From positions 116,448 to 180,447 of the forward strand of contig MKVX01000003.1 of the NCBI GenBank assembly GCA_001899255.1: 64,000 bases of DNA, in the 5' to 3' direction. The first letter of the stretch is position 1. The number at the start of each line of letters is the position of its first letter. Made by a program: the position numbers and the translations under genes. Shown in pieces: positions 10,258-18,987 of this stretch. The notes under the pieces are model-generated. The model saw nothing but the letters and a program-made list of their open reading frames with translations, did no database searches and had not been told where the DNA came from. The DNA comes from Rhizobiales bacterium 62-47. Lineage in GTDB: Bacteria > Pseudomonadota > Alphaproteobacteria > Rhizobiales > Xanthobacteraceae.

Positions 10258-10453
10258 CAGCCACGGAAACCTGCAATAGCGGCCGGACGCGACTCACCGT
10301 GATGCCGTGCGGCGAGACGACCGGGGCCGGACATTCGCATCTCCTTGCAATTAACTGCCGTGACTGAGAAATCACGCGCCGCTCGCCGGCGGAATTGACG
10401 AAATCGGAGCCATGCTATCAATGTCGCCGCAAGATTATCTGGAGCCTCTCTAA

Positions 10454-11380
10454 ATGACTACCGGAACGTCACCCCAGGATTTTGCCAAGCGGCTCGACAA
10501 GACCGCGGAAGACACCGAAGCCCTGCTCGCAAGCCTGCTGTCCGATACGTTGCTGCCTGACGAAATCGCCCGGCCGCGCCGCGTCATGGAGGCGATGCGG
10601 TATTCAAGTCTTGGTGGCGGCAAGCGGCTGCGGCCCTTTCTGGTCGTCGAGAGTTCCACCGTGTTCGGCGTCGCGCGCGAGGCCGCGCTGCTGGCTGGCG
10701 CCGCGCTCGAATGCATTCACTGCTATTCGCTGATCCACGACGACCTGCCGGCCATGGACAACAGCGAGCTGCGCCGCGGCCGCCCGACGCTGCACAAGAA
10801 ATACGACGACGCCACCGCGATCCTTGCCGGCGACGGCCTGCTGACGCTGGCGTTCGACATCATCACCCGCGACGAGATCCACAGCGATCCCACGGTGCGG
10901 CTGCTGCTGACGCGGGCGCTGGCGCGCGCCTCCGGTATCGGCGGCATGGTCGGCGGCCAGATGCTCGACCTCGCAGGCGAAGGCCGTTTCGGCGACCGCG
11001 AACCGGTCGATGTCGCACGGCTGCAACAAATGAAGACCGGCGCGCTGTTGCGCTACGGCTGCATCGCCGGCGCCATTCTCGGCCAGGCCACCACGCAGGA
11101 ATATCAGGCGCTCGACGACTACGGCCGCGCGCTGGGTGAAGCCTTCCAGATCGCCGACGATCTGCTCGACGTCGAAGGCGATGCGGCCGCGCTCGGCAAG
11201 CAAACGGGTCAGGACGCCGCTCTGGGCAAGACCACTTTCGTCACGCAACTTGGCATCGCCGGCGCCAAGCAACGCGTCAGCGATTTGCTCGGCAAAGCGG
11301 ACGCCGCGCTTTCGATCTTCGGAGCGCGCGGCGACGTACTGCGCGCCGCGGCGCGTTTCGTCGCCGAACGCAAGAACTGA
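10454..11380 (+). CDS. ispA: Polyprenyl synthetase, probable farnesyl diphosphate synthase
   Basis: 308 residues. It condenses isopentenyl diphosphate with dimethylallyl or geranyl diphosphate. The first Asp-rich motif is DDLPAMD at residues 96-102, of the DDxxxxD type with two extra residues, as in bacterial class II farnesyl synthases. The second is ADDLLDVEGD near residue 235. GGKRLRPFL near 55-63 binds the diphosphate. Length and motif spacing fit short-chain farnesyl or geranylgeranyl synthases more than long-chain ones; product length is inferred. A weak GGAG precedes the ATG. DUF1345 follows after 6 bp, so co-transcription is likely. Confidence 0.88.
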   Translation: MTTGTSPQDFAKRLDKTAEDTEALLASLLSDTLLPDEIARPRRVMEAMRYSSLGGGKRLRPFLVVESSTVFGVAREAALLAGAALECIHCYSLIHDDLPAMDNSELRRGRPTLHKKYDDATAILAGDGLLTLAFDIITRDEIHSDPTVRLLLTRALARASGIGGMVGGQMLDLAGEGRFGDREPVDVARLQQMKTGALLRYGCIAGAILGQATTQEYQALDDYGRALGEAFQIADDLLDVEGDAAALGKQTGQDAALGKTTFVTQLGIAGAKQRVSDLLGKADAALSIFGARGDVLRAAARFVAERKN

Positions 11381-11386
11381 CCACCG

Positions 11387-12076
11387 ATGCCCGGCAAGGA
11401 TGACCCGGATCAACGCCTTGCCCGCTTCAACCGCCTGCCGCGGGCCGCGCGCATCGTCTATGCACGCCCGCGCACGTTCCTTTCGGCCGCGATCGGTGTG
11501 GTGGCCTTCCTGCTGCTGCCAGCCTCGTTGCGGCTGGTCACGCGGCAACTGATCGGCTGGGACGTCTTCATCGGGTTCTACCTTGCGCTGGCCTATACGA
11601 TGATGTTTCGCAGCGGCGTCACTCACATCCGCCGCAACGCCGCGATGCAGGATGACGGCCGCTTTCTGATCCTGCTGGTGACGGCACTGGGCGCCTTCGC
11701 CAGCATCGCGGCCATCGTCTTCGAACTTGGCGCCGCGCATCGCGGCGGCCCCGAATTGATCCTGGCGACGGTGACCATCGCTCTGTCATGGGCCATGGTG
11801 CACACCACCTTCGCGCTGCATTACGCGCACGACTATTATCGTGGCGCCCAGCCCGGCGGGCTGGCATTTCCCGGCGCGGATGCAAAAGGCGAAGAGCCGG
11901 ACTATTGGGATTTCGTCTACTTCTCATTCGTGATCGGCATGACGGCGCAGGTGTCCGACGTCGGCGTGACCGACAAGACGATCCGCCGCACCGCCACCGC
12001 CCACGGCATCATCTCTTTCATCTTCAACACTGCGCTGCTGGCGCTGATGGTCAACATCGCCGCCAGCGCCATCTGA
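11387..12076 (+). CDS. DUF1345 integral membrane protein
   Basis: 229 residues with five to six hydrophobic helices. Recognisable DUF1345 features are a YTMMFRSGVTHIRRNA segment near 65-80, an HTTFALHYAHDYY motif near 140-152, and a PDYWDFVYFSFVIGMTAQVSDVGV block near 168-192. The family has no established function. It follows the prenyl synthase by 6 bp and probably shares its transcript. Confidence 0.85.
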   Translation: MPGKDDPDQRLARFNRLPRAARIVYARPRTFLSAAIGVVAFLLLPASLRLVTRQLIGWDVFIGFYLALAYTMMFRSGVTHIRRNAAMQDDGRFLILLVTALGAFASIAAIVFELGAAHRGGPELILATVTIALSWAMVHTTFALHYAHDYYRGAQPGGLAFPGADAKGEEPDYWDFVYFSFVIGMTAQVSDVGVTDKTIRRTATAHGIISFIFNTALLALMVNIAASAI

Positions 12077-12157
12077 TGGCCGCTTGCAGCCACGCAATCA
12101 TGGCGGTAGTTGAATCCGGCAAAACCACATAAGCTTCGCGACAGTCGCTTTACGCTC

Positions 12158-12163
12158 AGGAGG
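12158..12163 (+). promoter_or_regulatory. Strong Shine-Dalgarno deciding a TTG start
   Basis: AGGAGG lies six bases before TTG 12170. No ATG or GTG in frame has comparable support, so this fixes the start of the NTF2-like gene. Confidence 0.75.
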
Positions 12164-12169
12164 CCGATC

Positions 12170-12544
12170 TTGACTTATGACCGCTCCACCGTCGATGCCG
12201 TGATCCAGCACTATTTCGATGGGCTTTACGAAGGCAACGCCGATCAGCTCGAAGCCATTTTCCACCCCACGGCGGATTTACGCTGGCTGGACAAGGGCGA
12301 CCTGAAGATCCTGACCGTGCCGGACTGGATGGCGCTGGTGCGGAAGCGCCCCTCTGCCAAGGCCGAAGGCAAGCCGCGCAACGATTTCATCGTCACCATC
12401 GACCGCTCGGACGAAAACACCGCCTTCATCAAGGTGAAGTGCCAGTTGCCGCCGCGTTATTTCACCGACTATCTGATAGCAATGAAGCTCGCCGACGGTT
12501 GGCGCATCGTGTCGAAGTCCTATCGCTACGATCTGGTCGAATAA
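12170..12544 (+). CDS. NTF2-like (putative lumazine-binding type) protein
   Basis: 124 residues from a TTG start set by an ideal AGGAGG. The order helix-YFDGLYEGNADQLEAIFHPTADLRW, a mid-chain strand pair and the terminal LADGWRIVSKSYRYD are typical of the SnoaL/NTF2-like cone fold, in the subgroup often named Lumazine_bd_2. Such proteins bind or transform small ligands, but no catalytic residues can be assigned here. It stands alone between DUF1345 and the antiporter on the same strand. Confidence 0.82.
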   Translation: MTYDRSTVDAVIQHYFDGLYEGNADQLEAIFHPTADLRWLDKGDLKILTVPDWMALVRKRPSAKAEGKPRNDFIVTIDRSDENTAFIKVKCQLPPRYFTDYLIAMKLADGWRIVSKSYRYDLVE

Positions 12545-12591
12545 CGCACCCATCATGATTGGAATGGGCGCTGCGGCTCGACGCCGCGTCC

Positions 12592-14217
12592 ATGACATTT
12601 GAAGCCGCAATGGTTACGTCGTTCCTGACCTTCCTGCTGATCCTGACCGTGCTCGCAGCCTCGGCGACGCTGGCGCGCAAGCTGACGATTGCGCCGGCCA
12701 TTGTCTTTCTGGTGGTAGGCATCGTCATCGCGTTCCTGCCCGGCTTCCCGCGTATCGAGATGAAGCCGGAAGGCGTGCTGCTGCTGGTGTTGCCGCCGTT
12801 GATCTACTCCGCCGGCGTGGCGATGAGCTGGCGCGAATTCAAACACAACCTGCGGCCCATCGCGCTGCTGGCCATCGGCTGCGTGATTTTCACCACGGTG
12901 CTGGTCGCCGCTGCGGCGCATTGGCTGCTCGGCATGCCCTGGAGTGTCGGCTTCGTGCTCGGGGCCATCGTCTCGCCGCCGGACGTCGTCGCGCCGCTGG
13001 CGATTGCGCGACGCCTGAAGCTGCCGCATCGCATTCTCGTGATTCTCGAAGGCGAAGGACTCGCCAACGACGCCACCGCACTGATCCTCTATCGCTTTGC
13101 GGTGCTGGCGGTGAGTACCGGCAGCTTTTCGCTGCCGGTTGCGACGGAAACCTTTGCCGCCATCCTGCTCGGCGAGGTGCTGTTCGGCGTCGCCGTCGGC
13201 TGGCTCAGCCTGCGGCTGCGCAAATGGGCTCACGACCCGCGCATCGAGATCTCTCTGTCGCTGCTGACGCCCTACCTCGCCTTCTGGGTGCCGGAGCACC
13301 TTGGGGGATCGGGCGTCTTGGCAACTGTCGTCACCGGACTCTATGTGAGCTGGAACGGCCCGTTGCTGATTTCCTCCGCGACACGTCTGCAAGGCATTTT
13401 CTTCTGGGACTTCGTGATCTGGCTGATCGAGGGCGTGCTGTTCCTCACCATCGGCTTTCAACTGCGGCTATTGCTGGAAAAGGCCCACGCCTGGCCGATG
13501 GATCAGATCATCATCGCCATCGCTATCACCTCGGCCATCGTCATCATCGCCCGCTTTCTTTGGGTCATTCCCGGCACCTATCTGCAACGGCTGTTGAACA
13601 GGCGGCACCTTGCGCACGATCCCGTGCTGCCATGGCACGCGGTGGTGGTGATCGGCTTCACCGGCATTCGCGGCGTCGTCTCGCTGGCGGTGGCGCTGGC
13701 GTTGCCGCTGACTCTGCCGAACGGCCAGGAATTTCCTTATCGCGACCTGATCCTGTTCGTGTCGTTCGGCGTCATCTTCGTCACGCTGGTAGGCATCGGA
13801 CTCACCTTGCCGCTCGTGGTGAAGGGGCTCGGCCTGTCGCATCACGGCCAGACCGAAGCCATCGCCGAGCGTGAAGCCGAAATCGCCGCCCGGCGCGAAA
13901 TCCTGCAATCGGCGCGTGGCTCGCTCAACCGAATCATCGCCGAGCGCAACCTGCCGGAAAGCCTGGCGCGATTCCTCGAAGCCCGCCACGAGACGCGGAT
14001 GCGCGCGCTGCCGGACCCGCCCACCGAAGACGGACAGCCGACACCGGCAACACGCGGCGCCGGGCTGGTGCGCGAGATCATCACGATCGAACGCACGCTG
14101 CTGCACAAATTACTGCGCGACGGCAAGATCACCGACGAAACGCGTCGTCGAATCGAACGCGACCTCGACCTCGAAGAGGCCGCGGTCGACAATCGTGAGA
14201 AGAATGCGCCGCTATGA
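12592..14217 (+). CDS. CPA1-family Na+/H+ antiporter
   Basis: About 541 residues. Twelve or so membrane segments fill the first 420 residues. The ion-binding region shows SPPDVVAPLAIARR near residue 130 and EGEGLANDATALILYRFA near 160, with the aspartate that exchangers of the NhaP/NHE type use. FTGIRGVVSLAVALALP near 360 is the conserved late helix with its arginine. A hydrophilic tail of about 120 residues with helical, charged character follows and may be regulatory. The start is uncertain: ATG 12592 is used, TTG 12559 and ATG 12610 are alternatives. It converges on ispG, 10 bp apart. Confidence 0.9.
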   Translation: MTFEAAMVTSFLTFLLILTVLAASATLARKLTIAPAIVFLVVGIVIAFLPGFPRIEMKPEGVLLLVLPPLIYSAGVAMSWREFKHNLRPIALLAIGCVIFTTVLVAAAAHWLLGMPWSVGFVLGAIVSPPDVVAPLAIARRLKLPHRILVILEGEGLANDATALILYRFAVLAVSTGSFSLPVATETFAAILLGEVLFGVAVGWLSLRLRKWAHDPRIEISLSLLTPYLAFWVPEHLGGSGVLATVVTGLYVSWNGPLLISSATRLQGIFFWDFVIWLIEGVLFLTIGFQLRLLLEKAHAWPMDQIIIAIAITSAIVIIARFLWVIPGTYLQRLLNRRHLAHDPVLPWHAVVVIGFTGIRGVVSLAVALALPLTLPNGQEFPYRDLILFVSFGVIFVTLVGIGLTLPLVVKGLGLSHHGQTEAIAEREAEIAARREILQSARGSLNRIIAERNLPESLARFLEARHETRMRALPDPPTEDGQPTPATRGAGLVREIITIERTLLHKLLRDGKITDETRRRIERDLDLEEAAVDNREKNAPL

Positions 14218-14227
14218 AGCGCGCGGC

Positions 14228-15502
14228 TTATTCGGCGGCGCTGACGTTGCCGGCGCCGTAGCGCTGATCGATATAGTCGATCACCAGCGCCTTGAAGTCG
14301 GCGGCGATGGTCGGCCCGCGCAAGGTGCGGAATTTCTTGCCATCGACGAATACCGGCGCCGACGGCGCCTCGCCGGTACCCGGCAGCGAGATGCCGATAT
14401 CGGCGTGCTTGGATTCGCCGGGACCGTTGACGATGCAGCCCATCACCGCGACGTTGAGACCTTCGACGCCGGGATAGCGAGTCTTCCACGCCGGCATCTC
14501 ATCGCGGATGAAATCCTGAATGCTGCGCGCCAGTTCCTGGAACGTGGTCGACGTGGTGCGGCCGCAACCCGGACAGGCCGCGACCAGCGGCACGAAGGTG
14601 CGGAAGCCCATCGTCTGCAACAGCTCTTGCGCCACCTGCACTTCGCGGGTGCGGTCGCCGCCGGGCTCCGGCGTCAGCGAAATGCGGATGGTGTCGCCGA
14701 TGCCATCCTGCAGCAGGATGCCAAGCGCGGCCGAAGACGCGACGATGCCCTTCGAGCCCATGCCGGCTTCGGTCAGCCCAAGGTGGATGGCGTAGTCGGA
14801 GCGCGCGGCCAGATCGCGATAGACTGCGATCAGATCCTGCACCGCCGAGACCTTGGCCGACAGGATGATGCGGTTTTTCGGCAGGCCAATTTCTTCGGCG
14901 CGTTCGGCCGAGGTCAACGCCGACTGCACCATGGCTTCGCGCATCACCGCGCGCGCGTCGCGCGGGTTCGGCAGCTTGGCGTTCTCTTCCATCAGGTGGG
15001 TCAGCAATTCCTGATCGAGCGATCCCCAGTTGGCGCCGATACGAACCGGCTTACCGTATTTGATGGCGAATTCGACGATATCGGTGAACTGCTTGTCGCG
15101 CTTGTCCTTGAAGCCGACATTGCCCGGATTGATGCGGTACTTGTCGAGCGCCTCGGCGCAGGCCGGATGGTCGGCCAACAGCTTGTGACCGATATAATGG
15201 AAATCGCCCACCAGCGGCACCGTGACGCCGCGCTTGCGGAGGCCGTCGCGAATATGCGGAACCGCGGCTGCGGCCTCGTCGCGATCGACGGTAATGCGGA
15301 CCAGTTCCGACCCGGCACGGGCCAGCGCAGCGACCTGCTCGACGGTAGCCGCTACATCGGCGGTGTCGGTATTGGTCATCGACTGCACGACGATCGGTGC
15401 GCCGCCGCCGACGGCGACGTTGCCCACCTTGACCTGGGTGGTGGTGTGGCGGGGTTTCGGCCCGGCAATGTCGATCTGGGAAGGCTTTTCGAGCTTGTTC
15501 AT
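14228..15502 (-). CDS. ispG: 4-hydroxy-3-methylbut-2-enyl diphosphate synthase
   Basis: 424 residues. This is the [4Fe-4S] enzyme of the non-mevalonate pathway that converts methylerythritol cyclodiphosphate to HMBPP. The N-terminal TIM-barrel part has [12 protein letters not shown] near residues 39-50 and RITVDRDE near 69-76. The cluster ligands are in AACPGCGRT near residue 307 and [11 protein letters not shown] near 354. The length fits the bacterial two-domain form. GAGACCTC precedes the ATG. It supplies isopentenyl units to the prenyl synthase at 10.5 kb. Confidence 0.96.
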   Translation of the reverse strand: MNKLEKPSQIDIAGPKPRHTTTQVKVGNVAVGGGAPIVVQSMTNTDTADVAATVEQVAALARAGSELVRITVDRDEAAAAVPHIRDGLRKRGVTVPLVGDFHYIGHKLLADHPACAEALDKYRINPGNVGFKDKRDKQFTDIVEFAIKYGKPVRIGANWGSLDQELLTHLMEENAKLPNPRDARAVMREAMVQSALTSAERAEEIGLPKNRIILSAKVSAVQDLIAVYRDLAARSDYAIHLGLTEAGMGSKGIVASSAALGILLQDGIGDTIRISLTPEPGGDRTREVQVAQELLQTMGFRTFVPLVAACPGCGRTTSTTFQELARSIQDFIRDEMPAWKTRYPGVEGLNVAVMGCIVNGPGESKHADIGISLPGTGEAPSAPVFVDGKKFRTLRGPTIAADFKALVIDYIDQRYGAGNVSAAE

Positions 15503-15515
15503 GAGGTCTCAAGTA

Positions 15516-16457
15516 TCAGGTTTTGGGCCGTTTCAGCAATGGATCAGTCGTCTCTGGAGCCGGGCGGTTCACGAGGTAGAGCCCGGCGGTGACCAGAATG
15601 GCCGCGACGCCAAACGCGGCGGTCAGTGGTTCGTTGAGGATGAAATAGCCGGCGGCGACGCCAAATAAAGGGGTAAAAAAGGTAAATGCCGATAATTTGC
15701 TCGCCGAATAGGTCTTAATCATCATGAACCATAACAGGAATGTGGCGCCGACCACCCACACCACCTGGTAGACCATGAGGGAAATGGCCAAGGTTCCCGG
15801 GAACCGGGTCATGCTTTCGCCGCCCAGCAACGCTGCCAGCCCGAGAACCGGCGCGGAGACGACCAGCTGGTAGGCAAGTCCCTTTTCCGCCGGGACCGCG
15901 CGCAACCGGCTGACCTTGATGATCAGCGTCGTCGCCGCCCAGAGACTCCCGGCCCCGATCATCATGAGATCGCCCAGCAGGACCTTGGCATCGACATTTG
16001 GCTGGGGCACGCCCATCGCGAGCGCCACGCCGACGAATGACAACGCGAGGCCTACCCACTGCAGACGGCTCAACCGTTCGCCGAGAAAACGGTAGGAGCC
16101 CAGCGCGACGAAGAATGGTGAGGTGTAGAGAAACACCACCGCACGCGATGCCGTGGTCCACACCAGGCCGCAATACAGGAAAATGAACTCAATACCGAAC
16201 AGCACACCGGCAAACAGCCCGGCTGCCAGGGTGCCATCGCGCATCAGCAGGGGCACGCGCCGCCATCGCGCCACCAGCAAGATGATGATCAGCCCGCCGA
16301 ATGAGCGCAGCCCCGCTTGCGTGAGCGGCGGGATATCGGGCAGCACCAACTTGACGGCAACCTGATTGAAACCCCAGGTCAGGCAAAGCAGCAGCACGAG
16401 AGCGATGGCTGACGCATTGAGCGGGCGTTCGGTGGAGGACGACGGAGGGCTTTTCAT
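15516..16457 (-). CDS. EamA/DMT-family transporter
   Basis: 313 residues with ten predicted membrane helices arranged as two EamA repeats. LLCLTWGFNQVAVKL near residue 18 opens the first repeat and LLGDLMMIGAGSLWAATTLIIK near 160 opens the second. It is an exporter of unknown metabolite, of a different subgroup from the YddG-like one at 1.9 kb. The start of ispG lies 13 bp past its stop on the same strand, so the two may be co-transcribed. Confidence 0.85.
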   Translation of the reverse strand: MKSPPSSSTERPLNASAIALVLLLCLTWGFNQVAVKLVLPDIPPLTQAGLRSFGGLIIILLVARWRRVPLLMRDGTLAAGLFAGVLFGIEFIFLYCGLVWTTASRAVVFLYTSPFFVALGSYRFLGERLSRLQWVGLALSFVGVALAMGVPQPNVDAKVLLGDLMMIGAGSLWAATTLIIKVSRLRAVPAEKGLAYQLVVSAPVLGLAALLGGESMTRFPGTLAISLMVYQVVWVVGATFLLWFMMIKTYSASKLSAFTFFTPLFGVAAGYFILNEPLTAAFGVAAILVTAGLYLVNRPAPETTDPLLKRPKT

Positions 16458-16549
16458 TGCGTCAGTTCATTCCCGCGAAGGGTACTGCTTCTTCATTTCC
16501 GGCGTAAACGATGCCGGTTGTCATGTGCTGAAAGCGAATCCCCTGCGAT

Positions 16550-17041
16550 TTAATCGGTCGCATGGCAATGCGCGCAAGTCCCGGTGATTTCAACCACCGA
16601 AAGCTTCGGCGTAAAGCCTGTCATTCGCACCGCATCGTTGAGGCTCTGTGTGGCCGGTGCGGCGGCAATCTCGCCGACCGAACCGCAATGCTCGCAGATC
16701 AGGAAGGCCACCATCGAAGCCGCGTCGTGATCGTGCGCGCAGGCCAGAAACGCGTTGCGACTCTCGATGCGATGCACGAGGCCGTTCTCGATCAGAAAAT
16801 CCAGCGCGCGATACACCGTGATCGGTGCCGGCCGCGCCATATGCTCGGCCAGCGCATCGATCACCTCATATGCGCCCAACGGGCGATGGCTCGATAGCAA
16901 GGCCTGCAGAACCTGGCGCCGGATCGGCGTGAACTTCTGCTTGCGCTCGCGGCACACCTTCTCGGCATGCGTCATCGCATCCGTCGTGCAGCGGCCGTGA
17001 TCGTGATTCGGCGCGGGAAATGCAGGCTTCGTGGCAGTCAT
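16550..17041 (-). CDS. zur: Fur-family regulator, Zur-like
   Basis: 163 residues. The winged-helix part (KVCRERKQKFTPIRRQVLQALL to RALDFLIENGLVHRIES) matches the Fur fold, and the dimer domain carries two CxxC pairs: CEHCGSVGE and the C-terminal CAHCHATD. The N-terminal His-rich run (HDHGRC) and the ACAHDHDA segment add further metal ligands. The pattern with short length and paired cysteines fits Zur, the zinc-uptake repressor, better than Fur or Irr. No zinc transporter gene is adjacent, so the metal is inferred. Two identical palindromes lie about 90-115 bp upstream, in the gap shared with the divergent patatin. Confidence 0.82.
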   Translation of the reverse strand: MTATKPAFPAPNHDHGRCTTDAMTHAEKVCRERKQKFTPIRRQVLQALLSSHRPLGAYEVIDALAEHMARPAPITVYRALDFLIENGLVHRIESRNAFLACAHDHDAASMVAFLICEHCGSVGEIAAAPATQSLNDAVRMTGFTPKLSVVEITGTCAHCHATD

Positions 17042-17126
17042 GAACCGAGATGTACCTTGATTGGGCCGAGTATGCCGCTGTTTTCAGCACCCGGTGTGAT
17101 CTTAAATCGTCATCGGCATGAAATTT

Positions 17127-17157
17127 TTGCAATGCAAAATGATCTATTGCAATGCAA
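17127..17157. promoter_or_regulatory. Paired TTGCAATGCAA palindromes, candidate operator
   Basis: TTGCAATGCAA, a palindrome around a central A, occurs at 17127-17137 and again at 17147-17157. The repeats are 20 bp apart centre to centre, about two helical turns, so a dimer pair could bind the same face. They sit in an AT-rich stretch between the Zur-like gene and the patatin. The binding protein is unknown; the Zur-like regulator is one candidate. Confidence 0.6.
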
Positions 17158-17248
17158 CATAAACACCCCAAATGCGTTCAACCATCCGCGGATCAAGCGT
17201 CGGTTCCCGACTGGAGGGCTCGCGCGAAAACTGATCAACGGTGCAACC

Positions 17249-17253
17249 AGGAG
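17249..17253 (+). promoter_or_regulatory. Shine-Dalgarno deciding a TTG start
   Basis: AGGAG is eight bases before TTG 17262, but only two bases before ATG 17256, which is too close. This favours the TTG as start of the patatin gene. Confidence 0.55.
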
Positions 17254-17261
17254 AGATGCAT

Positions 17262-18371
17262 TTGGCAAGCACCCTCAAATCCTATCTCGACGGCATCGCC
17301 AACTGGAATGTGTCCGGTTTTGCCAAGCAACGCGCCAGCGGCACCAAGAAGATCAATCTCGCATTACAAGGCGGCGGCGCCCACGGAGCCTTTACATGGG
17401 GCGTACTGGATCATTTGCTAGCCGACGAACGCCTGGAGATCGTCGGCATCTCCGGCGCCTCGGCCGGAGCGATCAACGCGGTGATGGTCGCCGATGGTCT
17501 GGCGCGCGGCGGCCGCGATGAAGCACGCCGGCGACTCGCCGACTTCTGGCGTGCCGCCAGCGCCGGCGGCGACTTGCCGCCGGTGCAACGCGCCGTCGCC
17601 GATCGATTGTTCTCGCTGATGCCGTTCGCCGCGACGCCGCTGCAAAACTGGTTCGAGGCGATGTCGCATTATTTTTCTCCGTACGAACTCAACCCGCTCA
17701 ACATCAATCCGCTGCAAGACCTCATCGCGCGGTTTGTCGATTTCGACGCGGTGCGCGCCAGCGACCTGGCGCTGTTCGTCGCGGCGACCAACGTTCACAC
17801 CGGACGTCTGCGTATCTTTTCACGCGATGCGATCTCGGCGGAAGCGGTCATGGCGTCCGCGGCCCTGCCCTTCCTGTTTCGCGCTGTCGAGATCGACGGC
17901 ATTCCCTATTGGGATGGCGGCTACATGGGCAATCCTGCGATCTTTCCATTCCTGCAAGGCACCGAGGCCGACGACGTGCTGGTGGTACAAATCAATCCGG
18001 TGTCGCGATCCACGACGCCGCGCACGTCGTCTGAGATCATCAATCGCCTGAACGAGATCACCTTCAACTCAGCCTTGATCTCGGAACTGCGGGCGATGGA
18101 TTTCGCCAATCAGCTGATCGACGACGGCCGCCTGTCGCGCCACGCCGGCCGCAATCAGTATCGCAAGCTGCATATCCATCGCATTCATCTCGGCGGCCTC
18201 GGCACGCGGTTGACCGCCTCGAGCAAAATGAAGACCGATTTCGATTTCTTCGCGCTGCTGCATCGCGCCGGCCAGCGCGCCGCGCACCGGTTCCTCGACC
18301 GGCATTTCGACGCCATCGGCCAGCAGAGCACGCTCGACCTCGGCGCCGCATCCGGCGTCGAATGGGCCTGA
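17262..18371 (+). CDS. Patatin-like phospholipase
   Basis: 369 residues from the favoured TTG (ATG 17256 and GTG 17241 are in frame upstream). The patatin serine-aspartate dyad is complete: oxyanion loop GGGAHG at 38-42, nucleophile elbow GASAG with S67, and YWDGGYMGNP with the catalytic aspartate near 214. It should hydrolyse acyl esters of phospholipids or related lipids. No signal peptide or membrane helix is visible, so it is probably cytosolic or peripheral. It is divergent from the Zur-like gene and shares a promoter region containing two identical palindromes. Confidence 0.88.
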   Translation: MASTLKSYLDGIANWNVSGFAKQRASGTKKINLALQGGGAHGAFTWGVLDHLLADERLEIVGISGASAGAINAVMVADGLARGGRDEARRRLADFWRAASAGGDLPPVQRAVADRLFSLMPFAATPLQNWFEAMSHYFSPYELNPLNINPLQDLIARFVDFDAVRASDLALFVAATNVHTGRLRIFSRDAISAEAVMASAALPFLFRAVEIDGIPYWDGGYMGNPAIFPFLQGTEADDVLVVQINPVSRSTTPRTSSEIINRLNEITFNSALISELRAMDFANQLIDDGRLSRHAGRNQYRKLHIHRIHLGGLGTRLTASSKMKTDFDFFALLHRAGQRAAHRFLDRHFDAIGQQSTLDLGAASGVEWA

Positions 18372-18462
18372 CTGAGGACCTCCTCTATTCCGGCTCCCTG
18401 TTCCACCGCGAGCCATGAGTTGTTCGCAGGTCTGCATTCCGGATCGGGAAATGGCAAATTCG

Positions 18463-18475
18463 TAAGCAAAGCTTA
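18463..18475. promoter_or_regulatory. TAAGC-N3-GCTTA palindrome, candidate MarR operator
   Basis: A perfect inverted repeat about 26 bp before the marR ATG. A third GCTTA half-site follows at 18488-18492 after an AT-rich stretch that could hold a -10 element. MarR repressors typically bind such short palindromes in their own promoters and thereby control the downstream efflux genes. Confidence 0.5.
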
Positions 18476-18501
18476 TTATAGCGCTAGCTTATGGAGTTCA
18501 G

Positions 18502-18987
18502 ATGCCCCGTTCCGGATCGTTCGACGCCGACTTCCTGTTCGCCTTATTCGAGGTGCAACGGTTGCTGCGGCTTTACGCCGACAAGCAAGCCTCGAAATAT
18601 GGCCTGACCCGTACGCAGTGGGCCGTGCTCGCAAAGGTCGACCGCAGCGAAGGGCTCAAGCAGACCGAAGTCGCCGAGATGCTGGAGATGCAACCGATCA
18701 CGCTCACCCGGCTGATCGACAAACTGTGCGACAGCGGCCTGATCGAACGCCGCAGCGATGCCAGCGACCGCCGCGTCAATCGCCTGTACCTCACCAAGGC
18801 CGCGCGCCCATTAATGGCGAAGCTCGCCACCTTGCGGTCGGAAATCACTGCGACGGCCTTCACCGGCTTCAACGTCAGTGACGCGCATCGCCTGGTCGAA
18901 CAACTCGAAACCATCAAAGACAATGTCCGCGACGCGCTGCAGTCCGCGAACGGGCCAACGAAACTGAAGGAACGCCGCTATGGCTGA
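18502..18987 (+). CDS. MarR-family transcriptional regulator
   Basis: 161 residues with the winged-helix fold. The recognition region is QTEVAEMLEMQPITLTRLIDKLCDSGLIERR (residues about 54-84) and the wing is DASDRRVNRLYLT, both classic for MarR. It likely represses its own operon and is released by a small toxic ligand. The gene starts 8 bp before its stop overlaps the next gene (ATGGCTGA), so marR-emrA-emrB form one transcript. Confidence 0.92.
   Translation: MPRSGSFDADFLFALFEVQRLLRLYADKQASKYGLTRTQWAVLAKVDRSEGLKQTEVAEMLEMQPITLTRLIDKLCDSGLIERRSDASDRRVNRLYLTKAARPLMAKLATLRSEITATAFTGFNVSDAHRLVEQLETIKDNVRDALQSANGPTKLKERRYG

Noticed and set aside
13871..15592. 573-codon open frame crossing the end of the antiporter and all of ispG
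   Set aside because: Composition is unlike a protein, and it overlaps two well-supported genes.
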